Shown here in pieces: positions 1-9,043 of a stretch of 64,000 nt of DNA (position 1 is its first letter; every line of letters begins with the position of its first letter). Position numbers and translations under genes: made by a program. The notes below the pieces were generated by a model. It saw only the letters and a program-made list of their open reading frames with translations, was not told where the DNA came from and searched no databases. The stretch spans positions 133,244-197,243 of the forward strand of contig NZ_JAQFVG010000248.1 in NCBI RefSeq assembly GCF_029439455.1, given 5' to 3'. Origin of the DNA: Caballeronia sp. BR00000012568055. Lineage in GTDB: Bacteria > Pseudomonadota > Gammaproteobacteria > Burkholderiales > Burkholderiaceae.

Positions 1-187
1 TTTGATGACCATGCTCGTGGTCGTTGCGCGCATGCTTGTCATAGCCGTGCTCATGATGCTTGTACTCATCATGATGCTGTTCGTTCTCATGCTTGTGATG
101 ATGCTTGTCGCCTTCGTGATGCGAATCGGCGAATGCGCTCGCCGACAGGCAGGCAATGAACAGCGCGGCGAGAAACTTGATTTTCAT
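1..187 (-). CDS. Histidine-rich secreted protein (3' end outside window)
   Basis: Reading leftward from the ATG at 187, the protein starts with a signal peptide (MKIKFLAALFIACLSASAFA) and the visible mature part then contains about 15 histidines in 41 residues, in HH, HHH and HEHGH patterns mixed with Asp, Glu and Lys. An AAGGA ribosome binding site precedes the start. The composition suggests periplasmic binding of Zn, Ni, Co or Cu, but no named family was recognised. The ORF runs off the left edge, so its length and C-terminus are unknown. The codon pattern and signal peptide make it a convincing gene; the metal role is inferred from composition only. Confidence 0.75.
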   Translation of the reverse strand, partial: MKIKFLAALFIACLSASAFADSHHEGDKHHHKHENEQHHDEYKHHEHGYDKHARNDHEHGHQ

Positions 188-321
188 GATGGCAATCCTT
201 GTCAGAAACGTGCAAGCCGATTTGGCTCGCGACACTCCGACAACGTTGCCCATCAGGCACAGTTGACCGCCGACATGGCGATGTAAGCATGTTCAACACT
301 AAGTGCCAGATTTGCCAGTCA

Positions 322-345
322 ATTGATCAAACCGGTTTGATCAAT
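322..345. promoter_or_regulatory. Perfect 24-bp palindrome, putative operator
   Basis: Each strand reads ATTGATCAAACC followed by its exact complement, with no spacer. It lies about 135 bp upstream of the histidine-rich protein start and 17 bp beyond the stop of the neighbouring gene. No T-tract follows on either strand, so it does not look like an intrinsic terminator. It could be an operator for a dimeric regulator of the histidine-rich gene; the regulator is unknown. Confidence 0.5.
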
Positions 346-361
346 CAGCCATCCGAACTAA

Positions 362-685
362 TTAACTGCGATCCAGCCGATACCGTGGCACATCGTCGCG
401 TGCTTCGTCATAGACGAGCTTGCTGGTTTCGCTGCTGAGATGTTCGCGCAACACGCGCAGAAACTTCGGTTCCACCGCCAGCCGCAATCGATCGAACCGA
501 TGCTGCACACGGCTGCGCTCCAGAAAATCCGCGACGGATTGCGCGAAGGTATCACTCTCTTGCGGCATACGTGCCAGCGGATTCTTGAGATCCTCGACCT
601 GCTGCAGATCGACCTTCAACCCATGTGTCTCGAAGATCCGCGCGCGGCTGCCGTCGGCGGCGAGAACCCAGGTGATGGCGGTCAT
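362..685 (-). CDS. Host-attachment / baeRF-like protein, short form
   Basis: The 107-residue product begins MTAITWVLAADGSRARIFET, the typical opening of the 'protein required for attachment to host cells' family (bacterial eRF1-like), and ends with the family-like region FDRLRLAVEPKFLRVLREHL. The usual family length is about 140-150 residues; the central linker is shorter here. The ATG at 685 is preceded by AAGGAGGAG seven bases upstream, which decides the start against a longer reading frame that enters the neighbouring repeat. Cytoplasmic; molecular function is not established for the family. No operon partner is visible. Confidence 0.7.
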   Translation of the reverse strand: MTAITWVLAADGSRARIFETHGLKVDLQQVEDLKNPLARMPQESDTFAQSVADFLERSRVQHRFDRLRLAVEPKFLRVLREHLSSETSKLVYDEARDDVPRYRLDRS

Positions 686-770
686 GACGCTCCTCCTTGG
701 CGCGTCAACCGAGGCGCGCGCACCCGATATTGTGCGCTCAATTCCGGCATCTAAACTTCGTGGAAACGCG

Positions 771-985
771 TAGGGTCTGTTCACATATAAACGGCCATGC
801 GTTGCCCCTTTGCAGGGCAACCCTTCGGGAACACCCGAACTCGGCCGCATGGCGGCGTCGCGCGTCGCTTGTTTGGCTAGCCAAACGGCGCTCCTTACTC
901 CTTGCCCTGTGCCCCGTAGGAAACCCCCTTGGGGGGCGGCCGATTTCGGGCGTTCGCATGGCCGTTTATATGTGAACAGACCCTA
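771..985. mobile_element. MITE-like element with 31-bp perfect inverted ends
   Basis: Positions 771-801 and 955-985 are exact inverted copies of each other (outer end TAGGGTCTGTTCACATATAA). The 153-bp interior holds further hairpins: GTTGCCC/GGGCAAC at 801-821, TTCGGG/CCCGAA just after it, and a GTTTGGC/GCCAAAC palindrome near 870. No transposase gene is present and both strands give only short spurious ORFs. The element sits between the piuC 3' end and the host-attachment-like gene. This architecture fits a non-autonomous miniature inverted-repeat element. I recall similar peptide translations in other Burkholderia-group genomes but could not verify this. Confidence 0.75.
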
Positions 986-1037
986 GTTTTCGCGTTCGAA
1001 ACACATGCCGCGATGCTGCATCGCGGCATCGGATGAC

Positions 1038-1721
1038 TTAGGTTTCGCTCCACATGCGCAGAAGGTTGTGATAGCAGCCAACGAGCGTGCGCTTGGCGGC
1101 TTCATCGCCATTGGTAGCGTTCAGGCGCTGGATGGAATTGTCGAGATCGAAGAGCAGGGCGCGTTGGGCATCGTCGCGAACGAGGCTTTGCGCCCAGAAG
1201 AAACTCGCTATGCGCGCGCCGCGCGTCACCGGTTTCACCTGATGCAGACTCATCGCCGGATACACGATTGCATGGCCCGCAGGCAGCTTTACTTCCTGCA
1301 CGCCGTAGGTATCTTCGATCACGAGTTCGCCGCCATCGTAAGTTTCGGGCGGCGACAAAAACAGCGTAACGGACACGTCCGTGCGCACGCGCGCGCCGTG
1401 ACCGGGCACGATACGAATCGCGCCATCGACATGACTGCCGAAGTGCATGCCGCCTTCATAGCGATTGAACAGCGGCGGATAGACCCGATTCGGCAGCACC
1501 GCGCTGATAAACAGCGGATGCCGCTCCAGCGCGCCGACGATCATATCGCCGAATTCGTGCGCGATCGGCGAGCCTTCCGCGATCTGCATATTGCGCTTGA
1601 CCGGCGCGCCCTGATAGCCGGCGGTGGCGCGGCCATCGACCCATGCGTCGCTCGATTCCAGGCGCGCGCGCATGGTGGCGGCGTCTTCGGGGCTCAGCAC
1701 GTTCGGTATCGAGAGGATCAT
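1038..1721 (-). CDS. piuC: Fe(II)/2-oxoglutarate dioxygenase, PKHD-type (PiuC/YbiX)
   Basis: The 227-residue cytoplasmic protein matches the usual length of PiuC/YbiX hydroxylases. The iron ligands are visible as His97 and Asp99 (SHVDG) and His160 (MSLHQV), with the 2-oxoglutarate-binding Arg170 in GARIASFFW. The start at 1721 gives the family-typical [14 protein letters not shown]; an in-frame ATG further upstream would add a non-conserved extension. It lies 64 bp downstream of a TonB-dependent siderophore receptor on the same strand, the classic fiu-ybiX arrangement, so it probably belongs to an iron-starvation operon. The substrate of the family is not well defined. Confidence 0.92.
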   Translation of the reverse strand: MILSIPNVLSPEDAATMRARLESSDAWVDGRATAGYQGAPVKRNMQIAEGSPIAHEFGDMIVGALERHPLFISAVLPNRVYPPLFNRYEGGMHFGSHVDGAIRIVPGHGARVRTDVSVTLFLSPPETYDGGELVIEDTYGVQEVKLPAGHAIVYPAMSLHQVKPVTRGARIASFFWAQSLVRDDAQRALLFDLDNSIQRLNATNGDEAAKRTLVGCYHNLLRMWSET

Positions 1722-1785
1722 GATTTTTATCGAGTGAGACCTGCCGCGCGCCGCAAGAAACACGCGGCGCGCGTGCTTCACGGCA

Positions 1786-3999
1786 TCAACGGAAGCGGTA
1801 GTTCAGGGTTGCCAGGAACGTGCGGCCAAGACCCGGCACCGCGCGTCCGCCATCGGACGGAATCAGGGCGTCGTAGTACTTCTTGTCCGTCAGATTCTGG
1901 ATATTGAACTGGATATCGTAGCGCTTCTGATGATACGCGGCCATCGCGTCCCAGCGCACGTAACCGCCGACCGAGACCAGATTATTGTTTGCCGCATAAC
2001 GCGAGGACACATACGACGGCCCGCCGCCAAGCTGCCATTCGGGCGTGAAGTCGTACGTAGTCCAAAGCGTGAACATATGATGCGGCGTGTTCGCAAGCTG
2101 ATTGCCCTGCGTGCCGTCACGTGCGTTCAGAATCGTGCTGTCCATGTACGTATAGCCGCCGAACATCTGCCATTGTTTGGTGATGTGGCCCGCCACGCCC
2201 AACTGATAACCGCGCACGCGCACGTCGCCATCGAGCACGTAATCGCCGGTGGAAGTCTGCGTGCGCGCGTTCGTCTTTTCGATGTTAAAGAGCGATTGCG
2301 TCACCGAAAGCCCGCCGTTCAGCAGATCCCACTTCGATCCGATTTCATACGACTTGTTATGTTCCGGCGGCAGATTCTGCTGGCCGTTGGTGAGCGTGAG
2401 CGCTTCCAGCGACGGATTGAACGACGTGCCATACGATACGTAGTACGACTGCCAATCGGTCGGCTCCCACACCACGCCCGTACGCACGCTGGTGAAGTAA
2501 TTGGTCTGCGTGGCGTAACCCGGCACGTTGATCGAGTTATGAATCGCCGCTTCATAGCGATCCCAGCGCACGCCGCCGATCCACTTCCAATGCTCGCCGA
2601 GCGAGATCGTATCGTTCAAATAGAGACCGACGCCATTGGCGCTCGACTCCGCCAGATTGGTCGCCACCTCACGATAATTCGCCGGGCGCGGCACATAGGA
2701 CGGATTCACCAGCGGCACGATCGCCAGCGTGTTCGACGGCAGCCCCGGCGTGGTCGCGGTGAAGCTCTGGTTGCTGTACGTCTCGTGGCTCAGATCGACG
2801 CCCGCAAGCATGTCATGCTTGAGGATGCCGGTCGCGAACTTGCCGGTCACTTCGGTTGTGTTGTACACCGAATGATCGTTGATATTGCGATCCTTGCCTT
2901 GCAGCCGCACGAACAGCGAAGACAGCGGCAACGTCGTGTAATTGCCGTTCGACAGCGCAGGCGACGAACCCAGCGGCCCGGTCAGCACGGCCGCTGCGTT
3001 GGTTTCGCGCGCTTCGGTGCTGTAGTGGCTGAACTGCGTCTGATTGCGCAGCGTGAACATATCGTCGAAACGATGTTCGATGCGCGCGTTCACCGTCTGC
3101 ACGTCCTGAATCGTGCGGTCGTCGGTGAAGCCGTAGAACGTTTTTGTATCGACGGGAGCGGGGTGGCCGTTGAGCGGCGGAATGCCGTAATTGACCATGT
3201 CGCGGTTGTGCTGGATCAGCGCGGACAGCGTGACCTGCGTCGGCGTGCCGATGCCGAACTTCACTTCCGGCGCGACGCCGTAGTCCTTGTTGACCATCTC
3301 GTCGCGCGTCGAGCCCATCGACTGGCCGAACGCGTTGATACGGAACGCGGAGGTATCCGTCATCGGCTGATCGATATCGACCGTGGTGCGGTATCGGTCG
3401 TGCGTGCCGGCCTGCAAGGAGAGATCGGCGCGCGGCTTGAGCGTCGGCTGCTTGCTGACCTGATTGATCACGCCGCCCGTCGATCCGCGCCCGAAATACA
3501 GCGACGACGGGCCATACAGCACGTCGATCGATTCGAGATTGAAGGTATCGCGATAGTACTGGCCGCGGTCGCGGAAGCTATCGAGATAAATGTCCGTACG
3601 CGCCGTGAAGCCGCGCAGGTTGATGTTGTTGCCGATCTGACCGCCTTCGGCCGCGCCGAGCGTCACGCCCGGCACGTTGCGCAGCGCGTCCGAGAAGGAG
3701 CTGACGCCTTGCGATTGGATCAGCGCTTTCGGCACCACGACCACGGCCTGCGGAATGTCGCGCAGTTGAGCGGGCACTTTGGTGACGCTGGTGGTATCGG
3801 CCTGGAAGTCTTGCGATTCGGCGGTGCCCGTCACCTTGACGGCGGGCAGCGTGGCCGCGTCAGGCGCAGATGCCGATGATGCGGGTGCTGCAGAGGTTGG
3901 CGATGCGGCTTGCGGTGCGGTCTGGGCATACAGCGGTGCGGCCATCGGCACTGCGGCAATCGTGACCAATGCCGCAGCAAGCGGCGTTTTCCTCAACAT
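1786..3999 (-). CDS. TonB-dependent siderophore receptor (Fiu-like)
   Basis: This 737-residue outer-membrane receptor starts with a signal peptide ending in PLYAQ, followed by an Ala/Pro/Ser-rich stretch. The plug domain (about residues 60-190) contains NINLRGF, a plug motif, and [20 protein letters not shown]. The rest is a 22-strand-type beta barrel ending in the aromatic-terminal sequence LNYRFR. The plug sequence and pairing with PiuC point to ferric-catecholate or similar siderophores, with energy from TonB-ExbBD. The exact ligand cannot be told from sequence. Expression is probably iron-repressed, since a Fur-like site lies upstream. Confidence 0.9.
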   Translation of the reverse strand: MLRKTPLAAALVTIAAVPMAAPLYAQTAPQAASPTSAAPASSASAPDAATLPAVKVTGTAESQDFQADTTSVTKVPAQLRDIPQAVVVVPKALIQSQGVSSFSDALRNVPGVTLGAAEGGQIGNNINLRGFTARTDIYLDSFRDRGQYYRDTFNLESIDVLYGPSSLYFGRGSTGGVINQVSKQPTLKPRADLSLQAGTHDRYRTTVDIDQPMTDTSAFRINAFGQSMGSTRDEMVNKDYGVAPEVKFGIGTPTQVTLSALIQHNRDMVNYGIPPLNGHPAPVDTKTFYGFTDDRTIQDVQTVNARIEHRFDDMFTLRNQTQFSHYSTEARETNAAAVLTGPLGSSPALSNGNYTTLPLSSLFVRLQGKDRNINDHSVYNTTEVTGKFATGILKHDMLAGVDLSHETYSNQSFTATTPGLPSNTLAIVPLVNPSYVPRPANYREVATNLAESSANGVGLYLNDTISLGEHWKWIGGVRWDRYEAAIHNSINVPGYATQTNYFTSVRTGVVWEPTDWQSYYVSYGTSFNPSLEALTLTNGQQNLPPEHNKSYEIGSKWDLLNGGLSVTQSLFNIEKTNARTQTSTGDYVLDGDVRVRGYQLGVAGHITKQWQMFGGYTYMDSTILNARDGTQGNQLANTPHHMFTLWTTYDFTPEWQLGGGPSYVSSRYAANNNLVSVGGYVRWDAMAAYHQKRYDIQFNIQNLTDKKYYDALIPSDGGRAVPGLGRTFLATLNYRFR

Positions 4000-4168
4000 G
4001 TCGTCATTCCCCGGTACTTGTTAGTGGATGCCACAGGCAGAGAAACGGGTTTTCGTCTGCCGAATAAAGCGGACGATGCCGGCGGAAATTCTTGCGGCGT
4101 CGTCCGGGAGGCGCATGTTCATCGCGGGCGCGCGCATAGGAGCGGGCTATCGAAACGATGAACTAAAT

Positions 4169-4187
4169 GCGAAGCAGTATCATTACA
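4169..4187 (-). promoter_or_regulatory. Possible Fur box upstream of the siderophore receptor
   Basis: On the minus strand the sequence TGTAATGATACTGCTTCGC matches 12 of 19 positions of the classical Fur consensus, including an unbroken TAATGATA. It lies 170 bp upstream of the receptor start. The match is moderate and was scored by eye. Confidence 0.4.
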
Positions 4188-4201
4188 CGTGAAAGTAATA
4201 A

Positions 4202-4221
4202 TTTGAAATAGACATTTCAAA
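4202..4221. promoter_or_regulatory. 20-bp palindrome in the receptor/bcsC intergenic region
   Basis: TTTGAAAT, a 4-base spacer AGAC, then ATTTCAAA form perfect 8-bp arms within an AT-rich stretch. It sits about 200 bp upstream of the receptor gene and 290 bp past the bcsC stop. The rest of 4000-4510 holds no convincing gene; a plus-strand frame from 4278 overlaps the bcsC end and has no supporting features. Confidence 0.35.
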
Positions 4222-4510
4222 ATTCGGGGGCTTTTGCCTTTCGCGTGACGTGGACGCAACGCAAAAATGAGTAAAAGATGCGGATTCGTGCGAAAGGTGT
4301 TATTGACGGATTCGATTCCGAATCTGAGCGATTCAGCGGAACCTCAATGTGGGCGGGACTTTGCAGCGGATTGAATGCGAACGCACTGCAGACAAAAAGT
4401 GGCGGATCGACTTTATGCGCGAAACCTAAGTGTAATTATTTGATTGGTTTTCGTAATATTTTGCTAAGTGGCGCGCGTTTAATTCGACGCGCGCTCACGG
4501 CTAAATGTTG

Positions 4511-7500
4511 TCAATTTGACAACGATAAATACGGCGAGCTAAAAGCCTGCGGCGGGAAAATCGGCTGCGCGCCGGCGGAGCGCGTAAAGCTGTATCGAAC
4601 ATAAACGGCGGCCAGCCATTCGCGATACTGGTACGCGTTGCCAAACGAAGCCGTTGCGCCGAACGCGAGTTGCGGCGCGAGTTGATACTCGCCCGTCGCG
4701 CTGAGCGAATACGACACGCCGGTCTTGCTCTGCGACGGATACACCGCTTTCGCGTCCGGCGCGAGATTCAGGCTGGCGTAAAACTGTTGGTAACCGGACT
4801 CCGTCGGAAAGTAGTTTGACGCGTCCTGGCGGTAATGCTGCACGCCGATCGAACCTTTGAGGTCGTACGTGAACAGTCCCGTCCGTCCCGCATACTCGAC
4901 CGGAAAGTTCAGGATCACGTACTGTTGCGGGCTGAAATAGCCGCCTTGTCCGTACGTGAAATAGGACAGGTTCTTGTCGTAGTGCATCAGCGTGGTATTC
5001 GCGCCGACGGTGAGCGTCTGATCGGCGTCCTTGAGAATGCGCGTATAGATGCCGCCGCCGCCCTTGACGGCATTGTTCGTTGCGACGTTTTTGCCGTCGA
5101 GGAACTGGTAGGACGCGTTCACATAAACGCCGCTCGTGCCGTCGTCCCAGCCGAGATCGGCACGTGCGCCGCTCGATGTGACGCCGCCCCACTCGAGGCC
5201 GACGGTGCCGTCGCGCGCGCCGGCATACGACAACAGGCTATCGGTGACCGCGCGGCGGGCGATCGCAAGCGAGTACGACACCTTATCGGTGATGGCGTTC
5301 TGATACTGCAAGCCGCCGACGACGTTGGTTTCGCGGAATCCCAACGGCGTGCTGCCGACATCGCCCTTGAAGTTGCGGTTTTCGTAGCCGACCGCAAGGC
5401 CGACGCCGGTCGCGGTCTGCGAGCCGTAGCTCAGGCCAAGCCGGGCAGCGGGCGCGCCGAGGCCCGCGCCAAAGCGCGCCTGCGCGTTCGGGTCGGAACT
5501 GGCGGTGCCCGCATCGAGCGTAACGGGCGTGGCGCGCACGATGATATGGCCGTTGCCCGCCTTGATGCGGCCTTCGATCGGCGCTTCGATATCGGTGAGA
5601 TTCGAGAGGCCGTCTTCGCCGTCGCGGCTGCGGAAGATCACGCCGCCCGAGATCGTGCTCGACTGCTCGCGATTGATCGCCGCGAGTTCTTCGGCGACGC
5701 CTGCGGTTTGCGAATTGGCGATGGGCGCGGGCATGCCCGCAGCGCCGATCGACGCGGCCGTGGCGGCGCGTTGAACGCCGGTTTGCTGCGCGGGATAGTA
5801 GGGCTGCGCGTAGCCTTGGGGCGGTTGCGGCACGTAGGGCTGCGGCGCGTACTGTTGATATTGCGGCTGTTGGTATTGCGCGTACTGCTGCTGTTGCGGC
5901 GGATAGGCCGGATAAGCAGGCTGCTGAGCATACGGATTCGCAGCAGGCACATTCCCTCGCGATGCAGACGCCGTCCGCTTCGCCTTCGAAGGCGCTACCG
6001 GAGCAGGCGCATACGCATTCGATTGCGCATCGCGCGCGGCGGGCGACATCGGCCAGGGCGAGCTATTGTAGGGATCCTGAGCGGTTGGATAAGGTGCGGG
6101 CTGCTGCGGATACGCCTGTTGCGGATAGGCGTCCTGCGGCGCGTACATAGTCGAATTCGCATCCTGTCCCGGATACGGCTGCAAAGGCGCGCCCGACTGC
6201 GCCGACCCATAAGCATCGCCGCCATATCCGCCACCGCCCGCCGATTGCGGCGCGACATACGGCAGGGAAACGGGCGCAGACGGCGCGACGTAAGGCACCA
6301 CATAAGGCGCGACGTAGGAAGAAGGCTGAGCAGGCGGCAGATAATTCGGCACGGGTTGCGAGTAGTTCTGTGAAGAAGCCGGGCGCGTTCCCGGCAAACC
6401 GACGGAGCCGGACGCAAGCGGCGAGGTGGCCGTATCGACGGCGGTCTTGCCTTCAAACGGATTGGTGCCGGGCAGCGGCATCGAACCGATACGGTTCATC
6501 GCGCTTTGCCAGTCGCGCGGCACCTTGCTGTTTTGCTGCGCCATCGCGGCGCTCGGCGCAGGCGTGTTCGCCGCGAGCAGCGAGCGTTGCAAAAACTGCG
6601 CGGCGAGATCGAGCTTTCCTTCCGCGCGATACATCCGCCCGATCGCGGCGAGCACGCCCGGATCGTTCGGCGATGTTTCGTAGGCCTGATTAGCCAGCGA
6701 CTCCGCGTATTTGAAATCGCGCACGCCGGTGGCGGCGGACATCGCGGCTGTCTGCAACGCGACATCATCGGGACGGCGATTGAGCGCGGTTTTGTAGCAC
6801 GACAAAGCATTGCGATCATCGCCCGCCGATGTGTACATGCGGCCCAGTGCGGCTTGCAGATCGGCGTTATCGGGCATCGCGGCGAGCCACGGCGAGATCA
6901 CGTCGTACGCGCCCGCGAGATCGCCTCGCTGACGCACCGCATCGGCCTGACGGATCACGATTCCGATATTCAGATTGTCGAAGTCCGCGCGCTGCTGCGT
7001 GGTCATTTGCGTGGCCGACAAGCGGCGCATCACCGAGCCCAATTCGGCGTTCTGATTCGTCGCCGACAGAATGCCCGCGTATTGCAGCATCAGTCCGGTA
7101 TCGTTCGGTGCCTGCGCGATTGCACCGCGCACCAGCGCCAACGCCCGCGCCGGATCGCCCGCCTTCACATACGCCGATGCCACCGCGCCCGTGAGTTCCG
7201 CGTTACCCGCCGCGACCGGCTCCGCGCGACGCAAAATTGCGTAGGCCTGCTGAGTTTGTCCGGAAGCGGCAGTACGCGTCGCCAGTTCCGCTTGCTGCTG
7301 CACCCATAAGCGATGCTGAAGTGCCGTCATGGCAGGCGTGCGCTGCGCGGCCGGAATGCGATCGAGTTGCGCAAGACCCGCCGACCAGTCCTTCGTTTCA
7401 GCGGAAAGCAGCGCGCTTGCATAAAGCGCATCGGTCATATCGGGATGCGTGGCGAGCAGGCCGTCCATCATGCTGCGCGCATTGCCGACCGCGCCCTGGC

Positions 7501-9043
7501 GCACATAAATGCGCGCGAGATCGAGCCGCAGCCACGGATCGTCGGGATTGTTGAGCAGCGCGTCTTCGAAGAGACTGCGCGCCGCGCCGAGATCGCCACG
7601 AGCCTCGGCAGCGCGGGCCTGCGCCGCCTGAGCCTCGCCACGCAACTTGTTGATGCCGCCGGCCTTCGCCTGCTGCTCCGCGTTCAGCCGATTGGCGAAT
7701 TCGAGCGCTTCGTCGCCGCGTCCTTGCGCGGCCAGCGCGCCGACGAGACCGCGAATGGCATCGGGATTATCGGCCTGCCGACGCAGCGCCATCCGATACG
7801 CCTGCTCCGCGCCGCGCGGATCGTGATTTGCGAGCAGCATCTCGCCGAGCAGCGTCTGCGCGGTGACATCGGATGGATTGACGGCGATGGCGCGCTCGAA
7901 CAGCGCCTTCGCCTGCGCGATCTGCCCGTTGCTGCGTGCGCCGATGGCATCGCTCGTATAGGTCCAGTAGGTCGCGCTCGTCAGCGCGTCTTTCCAGCGC
8001 GCCGGATTGCCCGCACGCGATGCGCGTTCGAGATAGTTACGCGCTTCCGAAAAGCGTTCCTGTTTCAGTGCGACGACGCCGAGACCGCCGAGCGCATCGG
8101 CATCGTTAGGATTGCTGGCGAGTACGGATGAGAAGCGCGCCTGTGCCGCCACCAGATCGCCGCGATCCACAGCGTTGAAACCTTCCGCGACGGTGCGGCC
8201 GCGCGCATCGACGGCGGCGTCGGCTTGCGAGCGTTCGCGGGCGGATTTGTCTTGCTGCACCATCGAATCGAAGCGGGCTTTGACAGCGGCATCGTCGGGC
8301 GATGTTTGTAAGTACGCCTGATATAACGGCGCATCCGATGCGCGCGCGCCGAGCCACAACAACGCCTGCCGCCAGCTTTTCTTGGCCGCAGCGCCGACGG
8401 TGTTGTCGTTCGCCAGCTTCGCCAATCGGTCGATACCGTCGCGGCGCGTGGTATCGCGATACGTAAGATGTTGCGCGTAGGCGAGTGCGTAACGCGGATC
8501 GTCCGGATTCTGACGCGCGAGTTGTTCGAGACCGCGACGCGCTTCGTCCCAGCCTTGCGGCGTGGCGGCGAGCGCCTGGTAATACTCGAGCTGCAATTCC
8601 GGTGTCGAAGGCTTGCCATCGATCGCACGCTTGTATTCCTGCACCGCCGATGCGCTTTGTCCGCTTTGGGCGAGACGGCGCGCGTCGTTCACGGTTTGAT
8701 CGCGCGCGCTGGTTTCGCCGAGCCTGCGGCCGAGTTCATCGATATTCGGATAGTTCGGCGCGACCTGCCGCAATTGCGCGAGATACTGCTGCGCGCCGCT
8801 GCCGTCTTTGCGATCCGCGAGCACCATGCCCATGCCATACAGCGCATCCGGCTGCTTCGGATTGATACGGAGTACTTTCTGCCACGCTTGCTCAGCAAGA
8901 CCGCCGCGCTTGTGCGCCTGCCAGTATTTGCCCTGATCGATCAGCACTTGCAGCGGATCGGCGCTCGGGGTTTGTGCCAAGGCCACCATCGGCGCGAGCG
9001 AAATCAACGCCGCGATCACGCGCATTCGAGTCCGGATCAGCAT
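4511..9043 (-). CDS. bcsC: Cellulose export outer-membrane protein BcsC
   Basis: The 1,510-residue protein has a signal peptide (residues 1-23), a long periplasmic TPR array (about 30-840, many repeats of the form A-x-x-L-G-x-A), a Pro/Gln/Tyr-rich segment (about 850-1100), and a C-terminal BcsC barrel domain (about 1120-1510). It guides the glucan through the periplasm and across the outer membrane. E. coli BcsC is about 1,150 residues, so the excess is mainly the low-complexity linker with runs such as YPQQAYPQQPAPYP and QQQQYAQYQQPQYQQY. It is the last gene of the operon and overlaps the bcsZ stop by 7 bp. Confidence 0.95.
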   Translation of the reverse strand: MLIRTRMRVIAALISLAPMVALAQTPSADPLQVLIDQGKYWQAHKRGGLAEQAWQKVLRINPKQPDALYGMGMVLADRKDGSGAQQYLAQLRQVAPNYPNIDELGRRLGETSARDQTVNDARRLAQSGQSASAVQEYKRAIDGKPSTPELQLEYYQALAATPQGWDEARRGLEQLARQNPDDPRYALAYAQHLTYRDTTRRDGIDRLAKLANDNTVGAAAKKSWRQALLWLGARASDAPLYQAYLQTSPDDAAVKARFDSMVQQDKSARERSQADAAVDARGRTVAEGFNAVDRGDLVAAQARFSSVLASNPNDADALGGLGVVALKQERFSEARNYLERASRAGNPARWKDALTSATYWTYTSDAIGARSNGQIAQAKALFERAIAVNPSDVTAQTLLGEMLLANHDPRGAEQAYRMALRRQADNPDAIRGLVGALAAQGRGDEALEFANRLNAEQQAKAGGINKLRGEAQAAQARAAEARGDLGAARSLFEDALLNNPDDPWLRLDLARIYVRQGAVGNARSMMDGLLATHPDMTDALYASALLSAETKDWSAGLAQLDRIPAAQRTPAMTALQHRLWVQQQAELATRTAASGQTQQAYAILRRAEPVAAGNAELTGAVASAYVKAGDPARALALVRGAIAQAPNDTGLMLQYAGILSATNQNAELGSVMRRLSATQMTTQQRADFDNLNIGIVIRQADAVRQRGDLAGAYDVISPWLAAMPDNADLQAALGRMYTSAGDDRNALSCYKTALNRRPDDVALQTAAMSAATGVRDFKYAESLANQAYETSPNDPGVLAAIGRMYRAEGKLDLAAQFLQRSLLAANTPAPSAAMAQQNSKVPRDWQSAMNRIGSMPLPGTNPFEGKTAVDTATSPLASGSVGLPGTRPASSQNYSQPVPNYLPPAQPSSYVAPYVVPYVAPSAPVSLPYVAPQSAGGGGYGGDAYGSAQSGAPLQPYPGQDANSTMYAPQDAYPQQAYPQQPAPYPTAQDPYNSSPWPMSPAARDAQSNAYAPAPVAPSKAKRTASASRGNVPAANPYAQQPAYPAYPPQQQQYAQYQQPQYQQYAPQPYVPQPPQGYAQPYYPAQQTGVQRAATAASIGAAGMPAPIANSQTAGVAEELAAINREQSSTISGGVIFRSRDGEDGLSNLTDIEAPIEGRIKAGNGHIIVRATPVTLDAGTASSDPNAQARFGAGLGAPAARLGLSYGSQTATGVGLAVGYENRNFKGDVGSTPLGFRETNVVGGLQYQNAITDKVSYSLAIARRAVTDSLLSYAGARDGTVGLEWGGVTSSGARADLGWDDGTSGVYVNASYQFLDGKNVATNNAVKGGGGIYTRILKDADQTLTVGANTTLMHYDKNLSYFTYGQGGYFSPQQYVILNFPVEYAGRTGLFTYDLKGSIGVQHYRQDASNYFPTESGYQQFYASLNLAPDAKAVYPSQSKTGVSYSLSATGEYQLAPQLAFGATASFGNAYQYREWLAAVYVRYSFTRSAGAQPIFPPQAFSSPYLSLSN

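Noticed and set aside
322..345. Reading the 24-bp palindrome as a transcription terminator
   Set aside because: No T-tract follows on either strand and the centre leaves no normal loop.
685..850. N-terminal extension of the host-attachment-like protein into the repeat element
   Set aside because: A strong ribosome site fixes the start at 685, and the extension is translated MITE sequence.
738..975. Small ORFs inside the 215-bp repeat
   Set aside because: They are translations of inverted-repeat DNA on both strands, without ribosome sites or codon bias.
1930..3879. Very long (649-codon) plus-strand frame opposite the TonB receptor
   Set aside because: Arg/His-rich antisense shadow typical of GC-rich coding DNA; the minus-strand receptor explains the region fully.
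4278..4604. 108-codon plus-strand frame between bcsC and the siderophore receptor
   Set aside because: It overlaps the bcsC 3' end on the other strand, has no ribosome site and no family resemblance.
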